A stretch of DNA of 16,769 nucleotides from Bacteroidota bacterium. Lineage in GTDB: Bacteria; Bacteroidota; Bacteroidia; Bacteroidales; Porphyromonadaceae. The notes under the pieces are model-generated. The model was given only the letters and a program-made list of their open reading frames with translations. It was not told where the DNA came from and made no database searches. Below, one piece after another: positions 1 to 6,775 of the stretch (the first letter of the stretch is position 1; each line of letters begins with the position of its first letter). The stretch is from the NCBI GenBank assembly GCA_023388555.1, contig JAEWGA010000063.1:1-16769 (forward strand), in the 5' to 3' direction. Made by a program: the position numbers and the translations under genes.

Positions 1-699
1 CTGCCCGTTTTGTATAGACGCCAGGGGGACAACCGTGGTGAGGTCTTGCTCCAGGCAGAAAGGTATAGCCTCAGCTTTAGCGGCGTTAACCAAGCGTTGA
101 TAGTGTGTGAACTTGCGTAGGTAAGACTCCAAATGAGCGTTGTGCTGTTGCCATTGCTCTAACAGCATTCGGGCAGCATCGGCATCGGGGTAGTGGGTTG
201 GCGTTAGCTTTTCCAACAAGGCACCGGCAAATAGCGCATCCTCCATACAGAAACGGCCTTGCCAACCAGCACAAACAGCAAGGAGCGGTTTATGCTTACA
301 GTAACGAGCTACGGCCGTAAGGTTGTTAAACGAACCTATAATAACTGTGAAGCCCAACTGTAAACAGCGCTTGATGGTGCGGGTGCCGTTAGTGGTAGTA
401 AAATAGATGGTTTGCCCTTGAACCTCCGAGGCTTCATACTCCAAGGGGTCGTTACCCCAATGTGCAAAAGAGCAACGCTCGCAGTTTCTTTCGGCACCAA
501 CTAAATGGCCTTGCTCTTTAGCCAGCTGAGCCTCTTGTATTGTTTCTAATGCAATGAATTTTTCGGCACCGTTGGCTAACGCTGTTACTATGGTTGTGGT
601 GGCACGAAATATATCCGTTACAACACAAATAGCCTCTTCCTGCGCATAGGCTTCGACCTCGGCAGGGGTTAAGGCTACATTTGCTTTTAGTAACGACAT
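1..699 (-). CDS. comB: ComB, 2-phosphosulfolactate phosphatase family (3' end cut by window edge)
   Basis: The reading frame is open from an ATG at 697-699 down to base 1, giving 233 residues with no stop in the window. ComB hydrolyses 2-phosphosulfolactate to sulfolactate. In methanogens this is a coenzyme M step; many bacteria carry the family without making coenzyme M. Recognisable blocks are DIFRATTTI (29-37) followed by ALANGAEK, GAERNCERC (68-76), TTTNGT (101-106) and CAGWQGRFCMEDALFAG (143-159). The family is usually about 240 residues, so only a handful appear to be missing. It lies 28 nt downstream of the acyl-CoA ligase gene on the same strand and probably shares its transcript. Family assignment is firm; the physiological substrate in this organism is not established by the sequence. 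Confidence 0.88.
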   Translation of the reverse strand, partial: MSLLKANVALTPAEVEAYAQEEAICVVTDIFRATTTIVTALANGAEKFIALETIQEAQLAKEQGHLVGAERNCERCSFAHWGNDPLEYEASEVQGQTIYFTTTNGTRTIKRCLQLGFTVIIGSFNNLTAVARYCKHKPLLAVCAGWQGRFCMEDALFAGALLEKLTPTHYPDADAARMLLEQWQQHNAHLESYLRKFTHYQRLVNAAKAEAIPFCLEQDLTTVVPLASIQNGQ

Positions 700-727
700 G
701 CTAAGCTATGTAGATAGAGTTGCGGCA

Positions 728-2398
728 TTATGCCTCTTGGTAGAGGTAACGCTTGATGCTGTTTTTGGGCGTGCGCTGGAAGTCTTCGTCCCGAATAATA
801 ATCTTGGCTATTTTCTCGTAGCTTGCCACTTGTGTGTTTAGCTCGGCCCTGTTACGCTCCATAGTTTCCAACAACTCCTGGGGCGATAGCCCTTTTGCCT
901 TCACAGCTACCGCATCGGGGTAAACCAAAGCCACCAAAGCACCCTTTTTGTTTTGAATAACCAAGCTTTCGGCAATGCAGGGCATTAAATTGAGTCGGGC
1001 TTCGAGCTCTTCGGGGTATATGTTTTGCCCCGATGGCCCTAAGAGCATAGTTTTGCTACGTCCCTTTATAAATAGGTATCCTTCGGCATCCATTAGTCCA
1101 ATATCACCGGTGCGCATCCAGCCGTCGGAGGTAAAGAGTTGCTGGGTGGCTTCGGGATTCTTAAAATAGCCTTTGCAAGTATTTTCGCCTCGGACCTGGA
1201 TTTCTCCTGTGCCAGCAGGCAAGCCTTCGATAGAGTCGTCGATACGGACCTCCATGTAGCCTTCCAGGGGTTTCCCGCAGGAGTGTGCTTTGTAGTGTTC
1301 GCTACCAACGTAAGAGATTAGGGGAGCGCATTCCGTCATTCCATACCCTACGGTATAAGGGAACTTAATTTTGGATAGGAATGTCGATACCTCTTCGCTC
1401 ATAGGTGCTCCACCAACAATAATTTCCAAACATTTTCCGCCCATGGCTTGCACCATTTGTTGGCGTATCTTTTTCCCTATCACTCCACTAATAATGGGCG
1501 TGCGAAGGGCAATACGTATACCGGCCTTTTGAATAGCTGGAAGGATAACATTCTTGTACATTTTTTCCAGTATCAGCGGAACGGTTATGATAATGTGGGG
1601 CTTTACATCGGCAAAGGCCTTTAACAGCAAGGATGGGGTTGGTAAGGCCCCTAAAATAAATACGTGCGTACCACTTTGCAGGGGGGTTAAAAAGTTAAAT
1701 GCACAGCTGTAGGCATGCGCCAGAGGCAAGAAACAGAGCATGCGCCGGCTTTTAAGCATTTTTTGTTGGGCATCGGCAAACAAGACATTCCCGGCTAAAT
1801 TGTTTGCAGTAAGAATTACCCCTTTGCTAAACCCCATTGTTCCGGAGGTGTAGTTAATAACCATCACCTCCTCGTTGGAGATGTTGGGGTATACAATATC
1901 TTTTTGGGTGAAGCCTTCTGGGTAGCGTTGCTCGAAAAGCCAGTTGGCGGTAGGCGTATTTTCGGCAATAGCGGGGGTGTGGGCTACGCTGATTTTTAGC
2001 CCTTGCAAGTTTACAACGGCACGAACTTTGGGTAGCTTGGAGGCTTCCAGCTCTTCTATATGCTTGTCGCCCGAGTATACTACGGTAGCATCGCTATGGT
2101 TTATGATGTTATGGATATCGTCCACGTGAAAGTCGGGCAAGATAGGTACCACCACAGCCCCGTAGGTGATAACTCCCATAAAGGTCATACACCACTCGGC
2201 ACTATCTTTAGCTATTAAAGCCACTTTCTCCTGTGGCTCTACACCTAAAGCTTTGAGTTGTAAATGGACCTTAGCCACCCATTTGGCCACTTCGGCGTAA
2301 CTGTATGTAGTACCACAACTGTAATTGGTAAGTGCAGGTAAACTCCAGAGTTCTTTGAACGCACTTTCGTAAATCTTGATGTAATTCTTCTGTATCAT
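728..2398 (-). CDS. Long-chain fatty acid--CoA ligase (AMP-forming, ANL superfamily)
   Basis: This 556-residue protein should adenylate a carboxylic acid, probably a fatty acid, and transfer it to CoA. The ANL motifs run in order: P-loop YTSGTMGFSKG (183-193, with Met where a second Thr is usual), LPLAHAY (224-230), GGAP (329-332), GYGMTE (351-356), RTGDIG (429-434) and KGRSKTMLLGPSGQNIYPEELE region (445-466). The C-terminal A10-like segment is RTPKNSIKR (542-550). Aligned to the common RTPTGKIKR form, the catalytic lysine position is Ser547, with lysines at 545 and 549. No signal peptide or membrane segment is evident, so it is cytoplasmic or peripherally membrane-associated. comB follows 28 nt downstream. 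A promoter-like TACTTTTG lies about 40 nt upstream of the start. The precise acyl substrate is unknown. Confidence 0.9.
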   Translation of the reverse strand: MIQKNYIKIYESAFKELWSLPALTNYSCGTTYSYAEVAKWVAKVHLQLKALGVEPQEKVALIAKDSAEWCMTFMGVITYGAVVVPILPDFHVDDIHNIINHSDATVVYSGDKHIEELEASKLPKVRAVVNLQGLKISVAHTPAIAENTPTANWLFEQRYPEGFTQKDIVYPNISNEEVMVINYTSGTMGFSKGVILTANNLAGNVLFADAQQKMLKSRRMLCFLPLAHAYSCAFNFLTPLQSGTHVFILGALPTPSLLLKAFADVKPHIIITVPLILEKMYKNVILPAIQKAGIRIALRTPIISGVIGKKIRQQMVQAMGGKCLEIIVGGAPMSEEVSTFLSKIKFPYTVGYGMTECAPLISYVGSEHYKAHSCGKPLEGYMEVRIDDSIEGLPAGTGEIQVRGENTCKGYFKNPEATQQLFTSDGWMRTGDIGLMDAEGYLFIKGRSKTMLLGPSGQNIYPEELEARLNLMPCIAESLVIQNKKGALVALVYPDAVAVKAKGLSPQELLETMERNRAELNTQVASYEKIAKIIIRDEDFQRTPKNSIKRYLYQEA

Positions 2399-2438
2399 AA
2401 AGGTTTACATAGCTATGCACAACAATACTGTTGATGTG

Positions 2439-2446
2439 CAAAAGTA
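2439..2446 (-). promoter_or_regulatory. Putative Bacteroidota -7 promoter element for the acyl-CoA ligase/comB unit
   Basis: The minus strand reads TACTTTTGC here, matching TAnnTTTG. A start about 7 nt beyond would give a leader of roughly 30-35 nt before the ATG at 2398. No convincing TTG is present 19-21 bp upstream, so support rests on one box in an AT-rich stretch. Confidence 0.45.
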
Positions 2447-2607
2447 ATATTTATATTTTATATTACCCGCCATTCGGCCTGTTACAGATGTTATTTTATC
2501 CGAAAAGTAGCATTATATACAGGCAGGTATTGCCTTAACGGGGGTGCGTTTTATGGGTGTAAAAAGGGGATACCGAACAACAACAGAGCTGCTTTGGAGA
2601 AAGTGGA

Positions 2608-3378
2608 TTATAGGGAGAAGCCCTTTAAGTGGGATAGTATGATTGCGGCACTTATACCAACGTTGAGCGACTCGGCCCTCCTGTTGTGGGCACCCGGGAC
2701 GCTAAGCCAGTGTTGGCAAAGGGGATGTAGGTGTGGAGATAAGCCTCGGCCTTCGTTTCCTAACAGCACAAGTAGAGGGGTAGCCCTTGGTATTGTTTTC
2801 AGTTGGTAAATGGACTCCCCCTCCATCTTAGTTCCCAGCACAAGCGGGTTATGCTCGTGAATGTATTGTTGTAGGTCCACTTTAGGAAACACCTTAGCTG
2901 GCGATAACGCCCCGGCAGTGGCTTGTACCACCTTGGGGTTATATAGGTCCGCACAGCCATTGCCGCAGAGGACAGGGCCAACGCCTAACCAGTCGCACAA
3001 ACGAATAATGGTGCCTAAGTTGCCTGGGTCTTGTATAGCATCCAACCCTACCGTGATGTTTGTAGGTACTGGCGGAGGGGCCTCTGTGGGAATTTGAAAC
3101 AAGCCTACAATAGGGCGCACAGCCTCTAACTGAGATACCTCTTTTAGTACGGATAAGGGGGCTGTATACAAAGGCACTTGCGGAGTAAGCCGTTGGAAGC
3201 GTTGGTGCAAAGGCTCGGCACTTTCTTCTGCCAGCCATGCATGCGGAAGGTATTCCTGCAGAAGGGTTTCACAAACCTTCTCGCCTTCGGCTACAAAAAG
3301 GCCTTGCTGGTAGCGCTGTTTAGCCAGCCCTAAACGAGCCCAAAGTCTACGTTTGGTTACGGACAAAGGTTCTTTCAT
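2608..3378 (-). CDS. TrmH/SpoU-family RNA 2'-O-methyltransferase
   Basis: A 256-residue SPOUT-class methyltransferase that would transfer a methyl group from S-adenosylmethionine to a ribose 2'-OH in tRNA or rRNA. The N-terminal third (about 1-95) resembles the substrate-binding domain of the family (K..R...G.F..EGEK pattern). The knotted catalytic domain carries motif 1 as DAIQDPGNLGTIIR (113-126, with the conserved Asn120 and Arg126), motif 2 as GNEGRGLS (207-214) and motif 3 as ESLNVGISAAI (236-246). Its ATG overlaps the stop of the upstream HAD gene by one base (TAATG), which indicates translational coupling and supports this start. Which nucleotide it modifies cannot be read from the sequence; TrmH, RlmB and TsnR-like members share these motifs. 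Confidence 0.9.
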   Translation of the reverse strand: MKEPLSVTKRRLWARLGLAKQRYQQGLFVAEGEKVCETLLQEYLPHAWLAEESAEPLHQRFQRLTPQVPLYTAPLSVLKEVSQLEAVRPIVGLFQIPTEAPPPVPTNITVGLDAIQDPGNLGTIIRLCDWLGVGPVLCGNGCADLYNPKVVQATAGALSPAKVFPKVDLQQYIHEHNPLVLGTKMEGESIYQLKTIPRATPLLVLLGNEGRGLSPHLHPLCQHWLSVPGAHNRRAESLNVGISAAIILSHLKGFSL

Positions 3379-4085
3379 TATTCGTTAGGGTAGTTGCTGT
3401 TCCACCACTCCAGCACCTTTGCCATGTTAGGCAAAACCAAGTTGGCCCCCTCGGCATACAAAACCTCTTCGGGCACGGGACCAGTGGTGACAGCTATCGT
3501 ATAACAGCCAGCCGTGGCAGCAGCCCTTACACCAAAGGGAGCGTTTTCTATAACCACCGTTTCATTGGGGGTTGCTCCAAACAGTTCCATTCCTTTGTAG
3601 TAGGGGTCTGGGTAGGGTTTCCCTCGAGTTACATCGTTGGCACTAATTATGTGTTTGGGGTTTATGTACTCGCCAAAATGGTGCGTAATACGCCCTACGG
3701 AGTTTTGCTGCGCACTCCCCGTAACAACTCCAATATTATAACCTTTGTGGGCTAAATAGGCCACTAAGGGCTGCACGCCCGGAATAAGTTTTAGCACTAT
3801 TCGCTGGGCAAATAAACGGGTTTTGTAGTTGTAGACTTCTTGCTTTTCTTGGAAGGAGGGGTTACGCCCTAATTCCCGTTGGTAAAGATGGGTTATGGTG
3901 TCCTCCCCCTTTTGGCCTTCGTACAGGTAAAACTCCTGTGGCGTAGCATTTAAGCCAAAGTGTTGTGCTGTTTCATACCAGGTGGCAGCGTGTACGGGCA
4001 TGGTATCGAATAAGACACCATCCATGTCGAACAACACGGTAGAGGGGTGCGGCACTTCTTTTTTCATTGAAAGGGAGGTGTGCAT
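3378..4085 (-). CDS. HAD-superfamily subfamily IA hydrolase (phosphatase or phosphomutase-like)
   Basis: A 235-residue haloacid dehalogenase-fold protein. Motif I is DMDGVLFDT (20-28; nucleophile Asp20 and acid/base Asp22), motif II VVTGS (120-124; Thr122), motif III Lys156 in RGKPYPDP, and motif IV ENAPFG (180-185). An alpha-helical cap lies between motif I and motif II, as in subfamily IA members such as beta-phosphoglucomutase and phosphoglycolate phosphatase. Substrate is unknown; the motifs do not separate a phosphatase from a sugar-phosphate mutase. The ATG at 4085 lies 4 nt after the stop of the NlpC/P60 gene. An in-frame ATG at 4067 (Met7) would give the more typical short N-terminus and is a serious alternative. 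Its stop overlaps the following methyltransferase start. Confidence 0.86.
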   Translation of the reverse strand: MHTSLSMKKEVPHPSTVLFDMDGVLFDTMPVHAATWYETAQHFGLNATPQEFYLYEGQKGEDTITHLYQRELGRNPSFQEKQEVYNYKTRLFAQRIVLKLIPGVQPLVAYLAHKGYNIGVVTGSAQQNSVGRITHHFGEYINPKHIISANDVTRGKPYPDPYYKGMELFGATPNETVVIENAPFGVRAAATAGCYTIAVTTGPVPEEVLYAEGANLVLPNMAKVLEWWNSNYPNE

Positions 4086-4089
4086 TAAC

Positions 4090-4653
4090 CTAAATATCGA
4101 AACGACCTGCGCCTAAGTAGTGACGCTTATAGTAGGGGTCGTTCATGCTTGAGATGGTAACCCCGGAGCGTGTTGCAGCATGTACAAAGAGGTTGTCCCG
4201 AAGGTAGACCCCAACATGCGAGGCTCGGCCACCTCTCCGGTTGTTGATATTAAAGAAAACGAGGTCTCCTTCCTTGAGGTCTTTTTTCTCGACCCTTTTG
4301 CTCTTGCTCATTAAGTCGGCAGCCGATGTTCGGCCTATGTTTAGGTCGTATACCGTTTCGTATAAGCGCCAGACGAAGCCAGAACAATCGGTACCACGCA
4401 TGCCGTTTGCCCCAAACCGGTAGGGTACATGTCGCCAATCGGCAACAAAGGAGTATAAGCCTAAATTGTCCTGGGTAGTTACTTTTATGCCTATATCCTT
4501 GGTGATGGCTTGGGCTAAAAGCTCCATATTATCCTCCGCCAGTTGCACCTTAGGCGGAAAGAAGATATGACGCATGGGCAATGTAGTGACTCGGCACGAG
4601 GAGCCACCCATCAGGAGCAAAAGAGCCAAGAAGATTGCCACCTTTTGTTGCAT
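4090..4653 (-). CDS. NlpC/P60-family cell-wall peptidase, probable lipoprotein
   Basis: A 187-residue protein predicted to cut peptide crosslinks or stems in peptidoglycan outside the inner membrane. From the ATG at 4653 the N-terminus is a short basic start, a hydrophobic stretch (about 5-15) and MGGSSC, a lipobox-like end with acylatable Cys20. The NlpC/P60 domain fills the C-terminal half: the catalytic cysteine is Cys90 in GTDCSGF, the first histidine is His146 in SHVGVY and the third polar residue is probably His158 in VHAAT. The frame stays open upstream to an ATG at 4749, but that extension would run through the rpmA terminator and would bury the signal peptide, so I chose 4653. It heads a close-packed set with the HAD hydrolase and RNA methyltransferase. 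Confidence 0.88.
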   Translation of the reverse strand: MQQKVAIFLALLLLMGGSSCRVTTLPMRHIFFPPKVQLAEDNMELLAQAITKDIGIKVTTQDNLGLYSFVADWRHVPYRFGANGMRGTDCSGFVWRLYETVYDLNIGRTSAADLMSKSKRVEKKDLKEGDLVFFNINNRRGGRASHVGVYLRDNLFVHAATRSGVTISSMNDPYYKRHYLGAGRFDI

Positions 4654-4714
4654 AAGCGTAATAATGGGGTTGAGATTATACCCCGAAAAAGGATTTACTG
4701 ATGTTATAAAGCAC

Positions 4715-4757
4715 AAAAGGCTGTGACACCCGCGTGTTTGGGGAGCCACAGCCTTTT
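4715..4757 (-). terminator. Rho-independent terminator after rpmA
   Basis: A perfect 11-bp inverted repeat, AAAAGGCTGTG (4715-4725) and CACAGCCTTTT (4747-4757), encloses a 21-nt loop. Read on the minus strand the stem ends in TTTT and is followed by GTGCTTT. It begins about 50 nt past the rpmA stop and lies upstream of the NlpC/P60 gene, so it closes the ribosomal-protein unit. The symmetric T/A runs would also let it act on the plus strand, but no plus-strand gene ends here. Confidence 0.82.
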
Positions 4758-4807
4758 GATGTTAGTTAAGAACCACTCCGTAAGGAGCTGTCATGACAAG
4801 TAGGAAT

Positions 4808-5068
4808 TTATGCGTTATAGGGTTTTACCGACACGTAAGACTTGTCGTCCTTTTTGCGAGTAAATACCACAACGCCATCCACCAATGCATAGAGTGTATG
4901 GTCCTTGCCCATTCCTACGTTATTACTTGGGTGGTGCTGAGTGCCGCGCTGACGTACAATAATGTTACCAGCTTTTACAGCCTGACCACCATAAATTTTT
5001 ACACCGAGTCGTTTGCTTTCCGATTCACGACCGTTCTTCGAGCTACCTACACCTTTTTTATGTGCCAT
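4808..5068 (-). CDS. rpmA: 50S ribosomal protein L27
   Basis: An 86-residue protein with the full L27 signature. MAHKKGVGSSKNGRES at the N-terminus is the flexible tail that reaches the peptidyl transferase centre; it is followed by RLGVKIYGGQ and AGNIIVRQRGT (53-63 approximately), then GMGKDHTLYALVDG. The protein starts directly at MAHKKG, so it lacks the cleaved N-terminal extension found in Firmicutes L27. It lies 31 nt downstream of rplU, the standard bacterial order, and is followed by a strong intrinsic terminator. The product is part of the large ribosomal subunit. Confidence 0.97.
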   Translation of the reverse strand: MAHKKGVGSSKNGRESESKRLGVKIYGGQAVKAGNIIVRQRGTQHHPSNNVGMGKDHTLYALVDGVVVFTRKKDDKSYVSVKPYNA

Positions 5069-5099
5069 AATCGAATTTCGTTTTTACTGTGTGAATGAA

Positions 5100-5414
5100 T
5101 CAACCTACGATCTCTTTTACCGCAAGCTGGGTAAATTGTTGACGGTGGCCGTTGAGTTTACGGTAACCTTTTCTGCGTTTTTTGTGGAAAATAAGCACCT
5201 TATCTCCTTTTACCAAGGGACGTAGTACCTCGCAAACCACCTTAGCACCAGCCACTACGGGGGAGCCCACAGTTACTGTGCCGTTGTCCAGAAGAAGAAC
5301 GCGGTCGAACTCCACAGTATCTCCTTCGTTTACATTTTTAATGTGGTGCACATACAGTTTAGCACCATTCTCGACCTTGAATTGTTGGCCTTGAATTTCT
5401 ACAATTCCGTACAT
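5100..5414 (-). CDS. rplU: 50S ribosomal protein L21
   Basis: A 104-residue large-subunit protein that binds 23S rRNA. It begins MYGIVEIQGQQFKVENG, the typical L21 start, continues with EGDTVEFDRVLL, and ends with the basic KRRKGYRKLNGHRQQFT segment that contacts rRNA. The open frame extends upstream to an ATG at 5513, but residues before 5414 do not match L21 and that region contains the leader and lies next to the promoter, so the start is 5414. It forms a two-gene unit with rpmA. Confidence 0.97.
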   Translation of the reverse strand: MYGIVEIQGQQFKVENGAKLYVHHIKNVNEGDTVEFDRVLLLDNGTVTVGSPVVAGAKVVCEVLRPLVKGDKVLIFHKKRRKGYRKLNGHRQQFTQLAVKEIVG

Positions 5415-5510
5415 TATTTGTATCGAATATATAGTTAATACCCTGTGGGTGAGTGGCTTTGCACAACGCAAGCGACTTCTTATCCGACCCAACGAGGAAT
5501 AAAATCGGGA

Positions 5511-5541
5511 CAAAGGTAATGATTTCTAATGAGTTAAACAA
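5511..5541 (-). promoter_or_regulatory. Bacteroidota-type promoter of rplU-rpmA
   Basis: On the minus strand TTG (5541-5539) is followed by a 20-bp spacer and TACCTTTG (5518-5511). This matches the Bacteroidota primary-sigma consensus, TTG (-33), 19-21 bp, TAnnTTTG (-7). A start near 5504-5506 would leave a leader of about 90 nt before the rplU ATG. It is the best promoter match in the window. Confidence 0.72.
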
Positions 5542-5673
5542 CCGCCCCGCCATTGTTCCTATTGAGGCATAGGACGTTTAGGAGCAAGGAGCAACAAACT
5601 TCCCCCTTAGCAAAGGTATTAGCAGTAGTAGCAAAAAGGATTGGAGGGTTAAGGTGAGCGAAGCGAGTTGGGG

Positions 5674-6768
5674 CTAAACCCGCATATATTCCCGGTAAAA
5701 GTCCAAGGCTTCTTCCCACTCCTTTTTCCCTTTAATGGTTAACACAACAGGGGTATAGCCAGCTTGTACAGTGGTACATTTAATTCCTGTTGCATCGTTT
5801 TTCTTGTCCTGGTTAGCCAAAGCGAATAAGAGCGGATAATCTTGGCACGAGAAGTGTATGGGGGGAAATGTTTCCTGCACATACCTAATAACCCTAAGGA
5901 GTTCTTTGTTAGTTAACCACCCTTGCTGCATGGAGAGGTATAGCTCGCACACGATACCAGCCGCTACCGCTATCCCATGTTCTAATGGGAGGTTGCGCAA
6001 CAAGTACAAGCCTTCGAAAGCGTGTGCATAGGTATGCCCTAAGTTAAGTGCTGCCCGTATCCCTTTTTGGTCGTAAGGGTCTTGGGCTACTACGAGGCGC
6101 TTGTAATCCAAGGATTGGCGGACTAAACAGGCCCATTGATTTGGCTCCATTTGGTCCCAGGAGGGTTGCTGTAAAAAAGTACTTAAGGCTTGTTCTCCAG
6201 CCAGAATGGCATACTTTAACAATTCTCCCATACCAGAAAGCATCTCCCGTGCTGGCAAGGTGGACCATAAAGGGGGTACTACCCATATTTCGTTGGCTGG
6301 ATAGTAAGTGCCAATGCTGTTTTTTACGCCTTCGAAGTTAATGGCGCACTTCCCCCCGTAAACAGCATCGACGGCAGCCAATAGGGTCGTTGGAATCAGC
6401 ACCAAATGAATTCCCCGTTTGTAGGTTGCTGCCGCAAAAGCTACGATGTCCGACAAAGCGCCTCCCCCTACACCCACAATAAGGTCCGTAGCTGTATACT
6501 CTTTTTTTAGTAAGCATTGCCAAATTTGCCGAAGGGCGTCATACTCCTTTGCCTTCTCTCCCTGTGGGAGGGTTAGGTAGTCCACTCCCGAAGGCCAAGC
6601 GTCGTTTTGCACCCGTTTTAAACAGAGTTTATTGGTGACTTCGTCCGTAACCAGCAGTACTTTTTTTGCTTGGTGGTTTAACAAAAAGGTTTGGAGTTGC
6701 CTTCCTAACGAAGACAACTCCAAGTACTTTACCGAGGTTTCGGTCCAAGGAGAACGCCGAGCCATCAC
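5674..6768 (-). CDS. aroB: 3-dehydroquinate synthase
   Basis: A 364-residue enzyme of normal length that converts 3-deoxy-D-arabino-heptulosonate 7-phosphate to 3-dehydroquinate, the second step of the shikimate pathway, using NAD+ and a divalent metal. The NAD-binding stretch is VGVGGGALSDIVAFAAATYKRG region (98-119). It is followed by IPTTLLAAVDAVYGGK (125-140), KNSIGTYYP (149-157), the metal-ligand glutamate Glu182 in GELLKY, and the histidines His245 in LNLGHTYAHAFE and His264 in EHGIAV. DKK is at 321-323. Several positions differ from the common form: GGGALSD for GGGVVGD and HGIAV for HGEAV. The catalytic and metal residues I can place are retained. It starts 7 nt after the alaS stop, so both genes probably share the alaS promoter. 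A second Met directly follows the first. Confidence 0.93.
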   Translation of the reverse strand: MMARRSPWTETSVKYLELSSLGRQLQTFLLNHQAKKVLLVTDEVTNKLCLKRVQNDAWPSGVDYLTLPQGEKAKEYDALRQIWQCLLKKEYTATDLIVGVGGGALSDIVAFAAATYKRGIHLVLIPTTLLAAVDAVYGGKCAINFEGVKNSIGTYYPANEIWVVPPLWSTLPAREMLSGMGELLKYAILAGEQALSTFLQQPSWDQMEPNQWACLVRQSLDYKRLVVAQDPYDQKGIRAALNLGHTYAHAFEGLYLLRNLPLEHGIAVAAGIVCELYLSMQQGWLTNKELLRVIRYVQETFPPIHFSCQDYPLLFALANQDKKNDATGIKCTTVQAGYTPVVLTIKGKKEWEEALDFYREYMRV

Positions 6769-6775
6769 TCTGTTT

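Noticed and set aside
2521..2535. Short inverted repeat AGGCA/TGCCT as a terminator for the TrmH-family gene
   Set aside because: Only 5 bp with no T-run and about 70 nt past the stop; too weak to call.
4654..4749. 32-residue N-terminal extension of the NlpC/P60 protein
   Set aside because: The extension would be encoded across the rpmA terminator and would displace the signal peptide and lipobox from the N-terminus.
5415..5513. 33-residue N-terminal extension of L21
   Set aside because: It does not match L21, starts within the promoter box and covers the leader; MYGIVEIQG is the normal L21 start.
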